Shown here: piece by piece, positions 55,291 through 63,824 of the stretch
Layout of the letters: the number at the start of each line of letters is the position of its first letter
How positions within the stretch are numbered: position 1 is the first letter of the stretch
DNA from: Hyphomicrobium sp. 12-62-95
GTDB taxonomy: Bacteria; Pseudomonadota; Alphaproteobacteria; Rhizobiales; Hyphomicrobiaceae
Assembly: GCA_002279935.1 (NCBI GenBank)
Contig: NCCZ01000004.1
Span: forward strand, 358,632-422,631
Direction of reading: 5' to 3'
Length of the DNA: 64,000 nucleotides
The notes under the pieces: generated by a model
Told to the model about the DNA's origin: nothing
Database searches by the model: none
Seen by the model: the letters and a program-made list of their open reading frames with translations, nothing else
Program-made: the position numbers and the translations under genes

Positions 55291-57602
55291 TGCTCGCAGA
55301 CAGCTACATGACGCGCTACGGCGCACGGCTCCTGGCCAATGGCTATGCCCTTCTGCCGATTGCTCCCGGCACAAAAAAACCCGGTCAGTTCAAGCGCGGG
55401 CTCTGGGCGGATTATCCGGAATGGAACCGGCACGCTCAAAGGCCAACGACCGACGTGGAGATCGCAACCTGGTCGAGTTGGCCTGAGTGCGGCGTCGGCA
55501 TCGTTGGTGGTGCTGTCGCGGCCGTCGACATCGACGTTGCCGATAACGCCGAGCTGGCGCTGCGTATCGAAGCCCTGGCCCGAGAACGGCTTGGCGATAC
55601 CCCGGCGCTGCGGATCGGCCGCGCTCCGAAACGGTTGCTCGTCTATCGAACGAGCACGCCGTTCAAAGGTCTCAAACGCCATCCGCTGGAGGTTCTCTGT
55701 CTCGGCCAGCAGTTTGTCGCCTACGCCGAGCACCCAGACACCGGCGCGCCCTACGCCTGGCCCGAGGACGGGCTCGCCGATCTCGATATCGGCAGCCTTC
55801 CCGCCATCGACGCCGACCAAGCGGCGGCATTTCTTGATGAAGCTGCGGCACTTCTTCCAGCGCATCTGAAGCCGCCCGTCCTGTTCGAGCGTAATGGGAC
55901 CGCTGGACAGTCGGCGCATGCGCTGGCCGGAACAGCGCCGGCCGTGCGCTCCGCTCTGGCGTACGTGCCCAACGCAGAACTCGATTACGACACCTGGGTC
56001 CGCATCGGCATGGCGCTGAAAGGGGCGCTCGGCGAAGTGGGCGCGGATCTGTTCGCGGAGTGGTCGGCGCAGGCGGCCAAGAACGATCCGGATTTTACCG
56101 CGAAAACCTGGGCCGGTTTCAAGCCGCATACGATCGGTGCTGGAACGCTCTATCATCTGGCGCTCGAACGCGGCTGGAGACCCGATGCGGACCTGGTGCT
56201 CGATGGCACGGCGCCGCAATCGGAGACGCACCCAGCGGCGGGGCTGCTGTCCAGGCTTGAGGACAGTCCTACAGCTTCGAGCGAGCCCGCGTTTGATCTG
56301 GTGATCCCCGATGGGCTCGTCGGCGATCTGACCCATTACATGCTGTCGACAGCGCGGCGCCCGCAACCGCTCCTGTCCTTGGGCGCCAGCCTGTGCGCGA
56401 TCGGCACGCTGATGGGGCGGCAGTACCGCACCGAAAGCAATCTGCGCTCCAATCTCTACGTTGTCGGGATCGCGGACAGTGGCTCCGGCAAGAACCACGC
56501 GCGTGAACTCATCAACGAGGTGTTCTTCGAGGCCGGGCTCGCTCACCATCTGGGCGGCAACAAAATCGCCTCGGGTGCGGGCCTACTGACCGCGCTGCAT
56601 CGTCAGCCGGCCATCCTGTTCCAGATCGATGAGTTCGGCATGTTTTTGTCGGCCGCCGCCGATCGCAAGCGCAGCCCGCGTCACATTACCGAAATCCTCG
56701 ACAACATGACCGAGCTCTATACATCGGCCGGCGGTGTTTTCCTCGGTGCCGAATACGCCAACCGCGATGGGACCAACGAACGGCGCGATATCGTCGAGCC
56801 GTGCCTGTCCGTCTATGGCACCACGACGCCGTTACACTTCTGGGGCGCGTTGCAGGGTGCCAACGTGGTCGACGGGTCGTTGGCGCGCTTCCTGATCCTG
56901 CCCAGCGAGGAGGATTACCCAGACGAGAACCTGTCCACCGGCATTCGGCAGGCGCCGCCATCACTCATCCAGAGGTTGCAGGTGCTCGCCGCTGGCGGAG
57001 GGCATAGGCAGGGCAATCTAACCGGTAAGACGGCCGATCAAAGCACGGCGGTCCATCCGCTGACCGTGCCGATGACCGATGAGGCCCGGCTTCGGTTTAA
57101 GGAGCTCAGCCTGGAACTGACGCAGGAACTACGGGCGTCGGCGGGGACAGCTTACACGGCCATTCTCGCGCGCATCGGAGAGAACGCGTGCAAGCTGGCG
57201 CTGATTGTAGCGGTCGGTCGAGATCCGGTGAACCCTGAGATCGACATCACGGCTGCGGATTGGGCCATCGGCTTCGTGCGCCACTATGCGCGGCAGACCA
57301 TGGATGCGGTCGAGCGGCATGTGGCCGATACCGAAACGGAAGCGCATCTGAAGCGGGTGAAGGAGATCATCCGCGCGTCGGGGGTGCAAGGGATTACCAA
57401 ATCCGAGATCACGCGCGCGTCGCAGTGGTTGAAAGTGCGCGATCGAGATGAGATTCTGCTCACGTTGATCGAGAGCGGCGATATCACCACCGGCATGCGT
57501 GGGTCGTCGACGAGGAAAGCGATGGTCTATCGGATGGCCCACTGGCGGTGCGCGTGGCGAGATGCATCCGGGCGGAAAATCAGGACGAAGCAACCCTCAT
57601 AA
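55290..57602 (+). CDS. Phage primase/helicase
   Basis: 770 residues. The N-terminus has a bifunctional primase-polymerase domain (YALLPIAPGTKKPGQFKRGL, VGIVGGAVAAVDIDVAD), then a PriCT-like helical region (ALAYVPNAELDYDTWVRIGM), then a DUF3987-type ATPase with GIADSGSGKNHARELI and FQIDEFGMFLSAAADRK. It would open and prime DNA for phage replication. The C-terminal 60 residues are basic with a winged-helix look. Confidence 0.82.
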   Translation: MLADSYMTRYGARLLANGYALLPIAPGTKKPGQFKRGLWADYPEWNRHAQRPTTDVEIATWSSWPECGVGIVGGAVAAVDIDVADNAELALRIEALARERLGDTPALRIGRAPKRLLVYRTSTPFKGLKRHPLEVLCLGQQFVAYAEHPDTGAPYAWPEDGLADLDIGSLPAIDADQAAAFLDEAAALLPAHLKPPVLFERNGTAGQSAHALAGTAPAVRSALAYVPNAELDYDTWVRIGMALKGALGEVGADLFAEWSAQAAKNDPDFTAKTWAGFKPHTIGAGTLYHLALERGWRPDADLVLDGTAPQSETHPAAGLLSRLEDSPTASSEPAFDLVIPDGLVGDLTHYMLSTARRPQPLLSLGASLCAIGTLMGRQYRTESNLRSNLYVVGIADSGSGKNHARELINEVFFEAGLAHHLGGNKIASGAGLLTALHRQPAILFQIDEFGMFLSAAADRKRSPRHITEILDNMTELYTSAGGVFLGAEYANRDGTNERRDIVEPCLSVYGTTTPLHFWGALQGANVVDGSLARFLILPSEEDYPDENLSTGIRQAPPSLIQRLQVLAAGGGHRQGNLTGKTADQSTAVHPLTVPMTDEARLRFKELSLELTQELRASAGTAYTAILARIGENACKLALIVAVGRDPVNPEIDITAADWAIGFVRHYARQTMDAVERHVADTETEAHLKRVKEIIRASGVQGITKSEITRASQWLKVRDRDEILLTLIESGDITTGMRGSSTRKAMVYRMAHWRCAWRDASGRKIRTKQPS

Positions 57603-57951
57603 GGCTCAATCACATGAAAACAAAAGATAATTGCCTTTGCCTCATGCTCTTCAATCTTTCAAGAGGACACCTATCCTCTCTCGCGCGTGTACGTGCGCGC
57701 GGTTTAATAAGAGTGAGTGATACCTATTCTAATAATATAATAATATAAAATATCTATATTACGTAGGTCCGCCAACGGGTTGGGTGGAGGCTTCCTTCAC
57801 TTGAACCCTGCAGCGACGTAGAAAGAACGCGCAGAACGGCTTTGCTCGCTCTGCGCATGACCTGACCAGACCACCCTTCGGGGCCTGGCGAGATCGCAGC
57901 CTTCACCGGTCAGCCTCTCGCCGAGCTCATCAAAGCGAAGAGGAGGTCTGC
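57603..57951. other. AT-rich intergenic region after the primase gene
   Basis: 349 bases. A sharply AT-rich patch at 57,700-57,770 (runs of TAATATAATAATATAAAATA) stands out in a GC-rich module, next to a CGCGCG...CGCGCG inverted pair at about 57,680-57,700. No gene of confidence; the short frame 57614-57748 has no similarity. Its place after a replication gene suggests an origin or a regulatory region. Confidence 0.6.
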
Positions 57952-58440
57952 GTGACCGAACCCAACGGAATACCAAACTGCATCTTGGCGCTCGATCTCG
58001 GCACCACCACGGGCTGGGCGCTGCGTATCGGCTCTTCGACGATCACCAGCGGCACGTTGGATCTTGCCCCCAACCGCTACGACGGCGGTGGCATGCGTTA
58101 TCTGCGCCTGCGCTACTGGCTCGAACAACTCCGCCTCGACAGCGGCGGTATCGAAGCGATCCACTACGAGGAAGTTCGGCGGCATGCGGGAACGTCGGCC
58201 GCTCACGTCTATGGCGGTCTGCTGGCGACGCTGACCGGCTGGTGCGAGGAACGCGGCGTTGCTTACCAGGGCGTGCCGGTCGGCACGATCAAGCGCTTCA
58301 TCACGGGCAAGGGCAATGCGGACAAGACGGCGGTCATCACGGCCGTGCGTGCGCGGGGCTTCTCGCCAACGGACGACAACGAGGCAGATGCAATCGCCAT
58401 CCTACTGTGGGCGCTGGAAACCACGGGAGGTGTGCGATGA
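57952..58440 (+). CDS. RuvC-like Holliday junction resolvase
   Basis: 162 residues with the RNase H-fold acids: ILALDLGTTTGWALRIG, IEAIHYEEVRRHAG and DDNEADAIAILLWAL near the end. Phage RuvC homologues cut branched DNA. GTG 57952 has a full AGGAGG. Overlaps the next gene by ATGA. Confidence 0.85.
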   Translation: MTEPNGIPNCILALDLGTTTGWALRIGSSTITSGTLDLAPNRYDGGGMRYLRLRYWLEQLRLDSGGIEAIHYEEVRRHAGTSAAHVYGGLLATLTGWCEERGVAYQGVPVGTIKRFITGKGNADKTAVITAVRARGFSPTDDNEADAIAILLWALETTGGVR

Positions 58441-58871
58441 GCATCAACCGAACCGTGGGTCTCGAAGACCGCAACGGCGCGCCGGTCGGCCGCGACCCGC
58501 GTGAGATGACGACCGAGGAACTCGGCCAATTGGGCCACGAGCGCATCAGCCCGCTCAAAGCCCTGCGTCTGCGCTGCGTTGACTGCTGCGCGGGTTCAGC
58601 GGCCGAAGTGCGTCTGTGCGTATCGGTGACGTGCCCCTCGTGGCCGTTTCGGATGGGTCGCAGCCCATGGCGGCAGCCGATCTCGGACGCGACACGCGAA
58701 CGACTGGCACGGTCGGCGTTTAAAATCGCCGCTACGCAATCCGCCCCGCAGAAAACTGCGGCTTCCGTCGAAACGCAGGAGGGGGGCGCTACTACCGTAG
58801 CCAGGACACCTGTCGCCGCAAAAAGCACGACAGGAATGGGCAGCAAATCGGAGGGCGGTCATGACCACTGA
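58437..58871 (+). CDS. Cys-rich phage protein
   Basis: 144 residues. LKALRLRCVDCCAGSAAEVR, then LCVSVTCPSWPFRMGRSPWR, carries several Cys in a metal-site pattern common in Rhizobiales prophages. The last 50 residues are low-complexity. Overlaps both neighbours. Function unknown. Confidence 0.7.
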   Translation: MSINRTVGLEDRNGAPVGRDPREMTTEELGQLGHERISPLKALRLRCVDCCAGSAAEVRLCVSVTCPSWPFRMGRSPWRQPISDATRERLARSAFKIAATQSAPQKTAASVETQEGGATTVARTPVAAKSTTGMGSKSEGGHDH

Positions 58872-59118
58872 CACCTTCCTCGCCGCCACCGCCCGTGTGC
58901 TCACCGAACGCCGCGCTGCGTACGGCCCCGCCGATACTGCCATGGAGGCCATCGCCGCGCGCTGGTCGGTGACGCTTGGCCGGCCGATCAGCCCGGCGCA
59001 GGTCGTGTTGTGTCTGATTGACCTGAAACTCGCCCGTCTCGCCCGTAACCCGGCCCACGAGGATAGCCTCGTGGATGTCGCCGGCTATGCGGCCCTGTTG
59101 GCGGAGGTGTCGCGATGA
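58861..59118 (+). CDS. Phage protein of the DUF6378 type
   Basis: 85 residues: RAAYGPADTAMEAIAARWSV, then TLGRPISPAQVVLCLIDLKL and HEDSLVDVAGYAALLAE. The pattern YGxxxxxMxxIAxxWS...HxDSxxDxAGYAA is that of DUF6378. Overlaps the Cys-rich gene by 11 bases. Confidence 0.78.
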   Translation: MTTDTFLAATARVLTERRAAYGPADTAMEAIAARWSVTLGRPISPAQVVLCLIDLKLARLARNPAHEDSLVDVAGYAALLAEVSR

Positions 59119-59312
59119 AGTGGCACCCACGCGGCTACGGCGGCAGCCGCCGCTCCCCAGAAGAGGTCAAACGCGACGGCTGGCTGGAACAGGGCCTGCT
59201 GGCAGTTGCAGTCGACGACACGCGGCTCACCTGGCCCGAACGCGAATTGCTCAGGCAGCTCGGGGAAAAACTTTATGGCAAACGCCGGCCAACGCCGGAC
59301 AGGGGGGCATGA
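59115..59312 (+). CDS. Small phage protein
   Basis: 65 residues, MKWHPRGYGGSRRSPEEVKR, then LTWPERELLRQLGEKLYGKR. It overlaps the DUF6378 stop and the next start by a few bases, so it belongs to the run of coupled phage genes. Function unknown. Confidence 0.62.
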   Translation: MKWHPRGYGGSRRSPEEVKRDGWLEQGLLAVAVDDTRLTWPERELLRQLGEKLYGKRRPTPDRGA

Positions 59313-59872
59313 TGCGCGGACGCAAACGCAAACCCGGACGACGCACGGCCTGTGGCCGGTTGGCCAACGAGGAGACCGAACGCGAGGCGATGGCGACGGT
59401 GTTAAACGCGCGCGCTCGGCACTTCGGTGTGTCGATCACCAGCGCGCGGGATCCGCGGCTCGGCACGGCGCTGGGCCGGCTCAATTACCAGGGGCGGATC
59501 AGCGACGAGCAGTACCAAGCCGGCCAGACGTTCGGTGAACTCTACCAGCGCCATCATCGGACGATGGGTTTGCCGACGCCGAGCCCACGGTCGGTTGCTG
59601 GACTGCTGATCAACGAAGGCATCTTCGGCGGCAGTGAGGTGATCCCCTCGCCTGACGACGTGGCGCGGTTGCGCAAACGCTTTGACGAGGCGGCCGACGC
59701 GCTCGATGCCTGTGATCGCGATCATCGCTTGTGTGAGGGGCGAAGACCGGCAGCGTTGATATACCGGATCGTGTGTGTCGATGAAGACGCGCGGGATTGG
59801 CCGGACGAAGATATCGGCAATCTGCGTGTTGCGTTGAATGCATTGGGTCGTGTGTTCGGTCTGATCCGCTGA
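59309..59872 (+). CDS. Phage protein of unknown function
   Basis: 187 residues, very basic N-terminus (MMRGRKRKPGRRTACGRLAN), then ARHFGVSITSARDPRLGTAL and a helical half with DEAADALDACDRDHRLCEG. Recurs in Rhizobiales prophages at this place; function not known to me. It ends the coupled run. Confidence 0.65.
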   Translation: MMRGRKRKPGRRTACGRLANEETEREAMATVLNARARHFGVSITSARDPRLGTALGRLNYQGRISDEQYQAGQTFGELYQRHHRTMGLPTPSPRSVAGLLINEGIFGGSEVIPSPDDVARLRKRFDEAADALDACDRDHRLCEGRRPAALIYRIVCVDEDARDWPDEDIGNLRVALNALGRVFGLIR

Positions 59873-59982
59873 GTGACAGCGAATGACAGCCATTACGAAA
59901 CTCTACAAACAGACTCTGACAAAAAGGGATTGACGGCGGAATCCGCGTCGCGTAAAAACTGCATTATTCAATTCTGAGAATT

Positions 59983-60020
59983 GCGCCCGCAGCACATCGC
60001 TTCGGGCGCTTTTTCTTTTT
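59983..60020 (+). terminator. Terminator after the early phage block
   Basis: GCGCCCG-cagcacatcgctt-CGGGCGC followed by a T-rich run. It ends the coupled block of small phage genes, so the following genes may have their own promoter. Confidence 0.85.
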
Positions 60021-60031
60021 CGGAGTCGGTG

Positions 60032-60592
60032 ATGCGCGTCGTTGTTGCGGAAGCAGACATGGTGCGGTCGCGGTTCGAAGCCGCCTGTCGTCGTCTCGGT
60101 GACGGCGAAGCGCGTCGTGCGTTTACGATGGCGCTGAACAAGGAAGGCCGCAAGGCCCTGACCGCCCACCGACGGGCGCTCGTCAAGCAGTCGTCGATCC
60201 CGCGTAGTGACGTGCATGCGGCTGTCAGATTCACGCAGGCGAAGCGGTCGTCTCTCGAAACACGAACCACGGGCTCGGGGCGGCATCTGCCGCTGTCGCG
60301 GTTCGGCGCCAAGCAGTTCTCGTACGGTGTACGTGCGAAAGTATGGGGCAAAGCGCAAACGTATCCGTCGGCGTTCGTCGTGCGCCGCTACGGCAACAAC
60401 GTCTACAAGCGCACAAGCGCCAAGCGTCTGCCCATTGAACAGCTATGGGGGCCAGCCATTCCTGTTGAGATGTTGCGTGATGACGCGTTCGAAGCGTGGT
60501 CCGCGCAGCCACCGAAGATCGCTCAGGAAGCACAACGCTTGGTTGCGTTGATGTTGTCAGGCGTTGCCATTGGACGACAGGGGACCCCATAG
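60032..60592 (+). CDS. Minor tail protein Z-like phage protein
   Basis: 186 residues from ATG 60032: FTMALNKEGRKALTAHRRAL, FSYGVRAKVWGKAQTYPSAF, YKRTSAKRLPIEQLWGPAIP. The AFxV...RLPIxxLxGPxIP pattern fits the lambda gpZ-like minor tail group. If so, it is the first structural gene. Confidence 0.65.
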   Translation: MRVVVAEADMVRSRFEAACRRLGDGEARRAFTMALNKEGRKALTAHRRALVKQSSIPRSDVHAAVRFTQAKRSSLETRTTGSGRHLPLSRFGAKQFSYGVRAKVWGKAQTYPSAFVVRRYGNNVYKRTSAKRLPIEQLWGPAIPVEMLRDDAFEAWSAQPPKIAQEAQRLVALMLSGVAIGRQGTP

Positions 60593-60746
60593 GAGCCCCA
60601 TTTTGCAACCGGGAGTTGCGCGTGCGCCGCCGCCCGATATTTGCGCGTTTTTTTGCGTTTCGTTTTTCCGTTTTGTTTTGATTTGGCGGGGCCTAAGTCG
60701 CTGATTTATTTGAGGTCGGGGTCTTGGGAAGGCCGACTGGCCTGTC

Positions 60747-61016
60747 TCACCGTCTTGGAAAACTGGCGTGCGCAGCTCGATCTGGCCAGCCCTCCCGATT
60801 TGCATTCCGTGGCCTGGTCGCGAAATAGTCGAAGACGCGATCAAGGTTCTGGTTGGACGGTTCGCGAGGCGCGAGGGTTTCAATGTTGCGCAGGCCGCAC
60901 TCAAGTGCCCTGCCCAGCCCGAAGCCAATGGCGCTGTTGATGGTGGCGAGATCTGCCATGGCTCGATTGAGCCGGTTAATGGCTTTTGCCAGATCTGGAT
61001 GGTGTTCGCGTCCCAT
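60747..61016 (-). CDS. Possible minus-strand phage-region gene
   Basis: 89 residues from ATG 61016, preceded by GGCGGGGGG; ATG 61031 is an alternative. PDLAKAINRLNRAMADLATI, then NSAIGFGLGRALECGL and a polar C-terminus. It opposes the surrounding genes and looks coding by composition, but no family is recognised. Confidence 0.5.
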   Translation of the reverse strand: MGREHHPDLAKAINRLNRAMADLATINSAIGFGLGRALECGLRNIETLAPREPSNQNLDRVFDYFATRPRNANREGWPDRAAHASFPRR

Positions 61017-61152
61017 GAAGCCCCCCGCCATAGCCGAAAGGCTGGGGTGCATCGGTTAACGGAAAATTAAAATCTGGTTCAGTGGAACTACGTCCGTCGC
61101 ATCGGCGGCGGCGCCACCTCGACTCGCTCAAGCTCTCAGAGCAGGACTTTGC

Positions 61153-61440
61153 ATGAACGTCATCGACGTCCCCGTCGAGCGGCTGATCCCGTATGCGCGC
61201 AACCCACGCAAGAATGCCGGCGCCATTGATGCCGTGAAAGCGTCGATCGCCGAGTTCGGGTTCCGGCAGCCGATCGTTGTCGACGAGAACATGGTCATTA
61301 TTGTGGGCCATACGCGGCTCGCAGCTGCCAAGGCTCTCGGGCTCGCCACCGTGCCGGTCCACATTGCAGAAGGTCTGACGCCGGCTAAGGCGCGCGCCTA
61401 CCGTCTGATGGACAACCGCAGCAGCGAGAACGCGGGATGA
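61153..61440 (+). CDS. ParB-like N-terminal part of a methyltransferase, ends at a frame change
   Basis: 95 residues: DVPVERLIPYARNPRKNAGA, IVVDENMVIIVGHTRLAAAK and LTPAKARAYRLMDNRSSENA. This is the ParB/Srx-like N-terminal domain found fused to phage DNA methyltransferases. The frame stops at TGA directly after ENAG. The methylase part is in another frame downstream. About 35-40 residues that usually join the two (ending in a GFxxxEIDALL-like segment) seem absent. Confidence 0.82.
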   Translation: MNVIDVPVERLIPYARNPRKNAGAIDAVKASIAEFGFRQPIVVDENMVIIVGHTRLAAAKALGLATVPVHIAEGLTPAKARAYRLMDNRSSENAG

Positions 61441-61534
61441 AGCTGAGAACGAAGCCGATCCCGATGCCGCGCCTGATGTTCCGGAAGTTCCGGTCAGCCG
61501 GCCTGGCGATCTCTGGATCCTCGGCAACCATCGT

Positions 61535-62284
61535 GTGCTTTGCGGCGACGCAACCGTCCTGACCGATGTGGAAAAACTGATGGACGGCCATCTCGCCGAC
61601 ATGTGCTGGCAGGACCCGCCCTACAACGTCGATTACGCCAACGCCGCGAAGGATAAGAAACGCTCGAAGGACCGGCGCATTCTCAACGACGCGCTCGGCG
61701 ACGGCTTCTCCGCGTTCCTCTATGACGCAATGGTCAACACGCTGCTGGTGACCAAGGGCGCATGCTACGTCTGCATGAGCTCTTCGGAACTGCACACCTT
61801 GCAAAAAGCTTGGGTCGACGCCGGCGGCAAATGGTCAACCTTCGTCATCTGGGCCAAGAACACCTTCACGTTGGGCCGGTCCGACTACCAGCGCCAGTAC
61901 GAGCCGATCCTCTATGGCTGGAAGCAGGGCAGCGACCATTACTGGTGCGGCGCTCGCGACCAGGGTGATGTCTGGTTCTTCGACAAGCCGCGGGTCAATG
62001 ACCTGCATCCCACGATGAAGCCGGTCGAACTGGTCGAGCGCGCCATTACAAATTCCTCCAAAAGCCGCGACATCATCCTCGATCTCTTCGGCGGCTCCGG
62101 GTCGACCCTGATTGCAGCGGAGCGCACCGGACGATCAGCGCGTCTGATGGAACTCGATCCCAAGTACGTCGATGTGATCGTCACCCGCTGGCAGGATTAC
62201 ACGGGCAACGCCGCAACATTGGATGGTGACGAGCAGACGTTCGATGACCTGAAAGCGCAGCGCCGGCCCAAGGACGCCGCCTGA
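61535..62284 (+). CDS. Phage DNA methyltransferase, displaced from its ParB domain
   Basis: 249 residues from GTG 61535, although coding sense in this frame begins near 61440 (ENEADPDAAPDVPEVPVSRP, then GDLWILGNHR). Catalytic DPPYNVDYANAAKD (motif IV) precedes FGGSGSTLIAAERTGRSARL (motif I), the beta-class order for N6-adenine or N4-cytosine methylation. It normally forms one polypeptide with the 61153 frame. Confidence 0.85.
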   Translation: MLCGDATVLTDVEKLMDGHLADMCWQDPPYNVDYANAAKDKKRSKDRRILNDALGDGFSAFLYDAMVNTLLVTKGACYVCMSSSELHTLQKAWVDAGGKWSTFVIWAKNTFTLGRSDYQRQYEPILYGWKQGSDHYWCGARDQGDVWFFDKPRVNDLHPTMKPVELVERAITNSSKSRDIILDLFGGSGSTLIAAERTGRSARLMELDPKYVDVIVTRWQDYTGNAATLDGDEQTFDDLKAQRRPKDAA

Positions 62285-62493
62285 TGCAGTCGCGCGCGAT
62301 GTCGTTTGTTGAAGCCGTCACCAATGTGGTCGTGGGCTTCGGGCTCGCGGTGCTGACCCAGGTGCTGGTGTTTCCGGTGTTTGAGATTGCGGTGACGTTC
62401 GATCAGCACGTTTCCATCGCGGCGATATTCACGCTCGTGTCGCTGGCACGGGGTTACGTGCTGCGGCGCTTCTTTAATCAGCAGTGTTCATAA
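62284..62493 (+). CDS. Small membrane protein (DUF7220-like)
   Basis: 69 residues with two helices (SFVEAVTNVVVGFGLAVLTQ, then a second around ISIAAIFTLVSLARGY) and LRRFF near the end. Such proteins follow the ParB-methylase in Rhizobiales prophages. Its ATG overlaps the methylase stop. Confidence 0.75.
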   Translation: MQSRAMSFVEAVTNVVVGFGLAVLTQVLVFPVFEIAVTFDQHVSIAAIFTLVSLARGYVLRRFFNQQCS

Positions 62494-62573
62494 ATTCCGA
62501 ATGAGTGATGCAGCCTTCGCATCACAACAGATTAAGTGTGGCCATGCCCTCCTTGGTTTGGTAGACTTGTAAA

Positions 62574-62673
62574 GTCACGGTTAGCCTGGACCCCCCCGTC
62601 CCTAACATCCCCCCAACCGTGACATTGGCCCGTCGTTTAACCCCCCTCTGAGAAACGGCGGGTCACCTTTTTA
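62574..62673 (+). terminator. Structured region with overlapping hairpins and terminator
   Basis: Two mutually exclusive pairings share GTGAC at 62619-62623. GTCACGGTT (62574) can pair with AACCGTGAC (62615). The later GTGAC...CCCGTCGTTT can pair with AAACGGCGGGTCAC (62653-62666), followed by five T. The second is a strong terminator for the phage operon on the left and sits at the end of the convergent DUF3489 gene. Confidence 0.7.
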
Positions 62674-62979
62674 CTTTGGCTGCACGCGATACACACGCCC
62701 GCGGCCCTCGAGCTTCTCCGAGGTAATCGTGAGCCCAAGCTTCTTCTTGAGCGCTCCGGCCATCGCCCCACGAATCGTATGTGGCAACCACGACGTCGCC
62801 GCCACAAGATCAGCGATGGTGGCCCCGGTCTCGCGCGAGAGCAGTTCGATCATCTGCGCTTGCTTGGTGCCGCTGCGATGTGGAGCCGCCAGTGCGGGTG
62901 TTCTCTTCGTTGGCTTGCGCGCCGTCTTTGCGGGCTTGGATTTGGGTGCGGGTGTTTTCGACTTCTTCGCCTGTGCCAT
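62671..62979 (-). CDS. DUF3489 protein
   Basis: 102 residues. A Lys/Pro/Ala-rich N-terminus of about 45 residues, then a DUF3489 winged-helix-like domain, KQAQMIELLSRETGATIADL, AATSWLPHTIRGAMAGALKK, ITSEKLEGRGRVYRV. It reads against the other phage genes, like a moron. Presumed DNA binding; function unknown. Confidence 0.87.
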   Translation of the reverse strand: MAQAKKSKTPAPKSKPAKTARKPTKRTPALAAPHRSGTKQAQMIELLSRETGATIADLVAATSWLPHTIRGAMAGALKKKLGLTITSEKLEGRGRVYRVQPK

Positions 62980-63137
62980 GATGGACCTTTGGTCTGACGC
63001 ACGGCCCGACCATCGGACCGCTGCTACGACCTGAAGCCCTGACTTCGGCAGGGCACGCGCGCACTACGGCATCGTCGCCGCGCAAAGCCAAGCAGAAGCA
63101 CGATCATTATGTTGCTCTTTACGAGGCGCCGCCGATC

Positions 63138-63824
63138 ATGAGCGAGCCGTCTGGCCTGATCCAAATCGCGCAGGCGGCGCGCCTGTTGATGATCTCGGAA
63201 GAGCGCATCCGGCAGCTGCAGAAGCAGGGCTACATTCCGCGCCTCGACAAACGCGGCGTTGTCCCGCTCGTCGGCGCCGTGCAGGGGTACCTGCGCTATC
63301 TGAAGGACGATGAACGGCGCTCGGCCAAATCCGCCGCCGACAGTCGCGTGCGCGACGCGCGCGCCTTAGAAATTGAACTCAGAATCGCCGAACGCTCGCG
63401 CGACCTGATCCCGCTTGAAGATGCCCTATCCGATATGGCCGAACTCGCCGCCCTCGTGCGTGCGGAACTGGCCGGACTTCCGGCACGGTTGACCCGCATT
63501 CTCGACGAGCGGCAGAAGATCGAAACAGAAATCGATGGTGTCCTTGCCCGCCTGTCCGAGCGAGCCGCACAAAAGGCGCAAAGCCTGGAACCGCCGGTCT
63601 GCCCGGCCCGCGCAACCCTGCGCTCACGCCCTACATGCTGCCTTGGTCGGCGGCCGTCCACCGCGGCGGCTATCGCCGCGTCGTCGCCGTCACGGCGGCC
63701 CAGAGCGGCAAGACTGACAGCATGCTCGATGTCATCGGCGCCCGGCTCGATCAACGACCGGCCCCGATCTTGTATGTCGGCCCGACGAAAGAGTTTCTCA
63801 CCGATCAGTTCGAGCCGCGTCTGA
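63138..63824 (+). CDS. Terminase small subunit-like protein, read into the wrong frame at its end
   Basis: The first 150 residues look real: IQIAQAARLLMISEERIRQL (MerR-like HTH, as in Nu1), YIPRLDKRGVVPLVGAVQGY, and a helical coiled-coil region ELAALVRAELAGLPARLTRI. From about 63585 this frame runs as nonsense (Arg/Ser-rich) over DNA that encodes the large subunit in another frame, so the true stop or junction has been lost. Confidence 0.7.
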   Translation: MSEPSGLIQIAQAARLLMISEERIRQLQKQGYIPRLDKRGVVPLVGAVQGYLRYLKDDERRSAKSAADSRVRDARALEIELRIAERSRDLIPLEDALSDMAELAALVRAELAGLPARLTRILDERQKIETEIDGVLARLSERAAQKAQSLEPPVCPARATLRSRPTCCLGRRPSTAAAIAASSPSRRPRAARLTACSMSSAPGSINDRPRSCMSARRKSFSPISSSRV

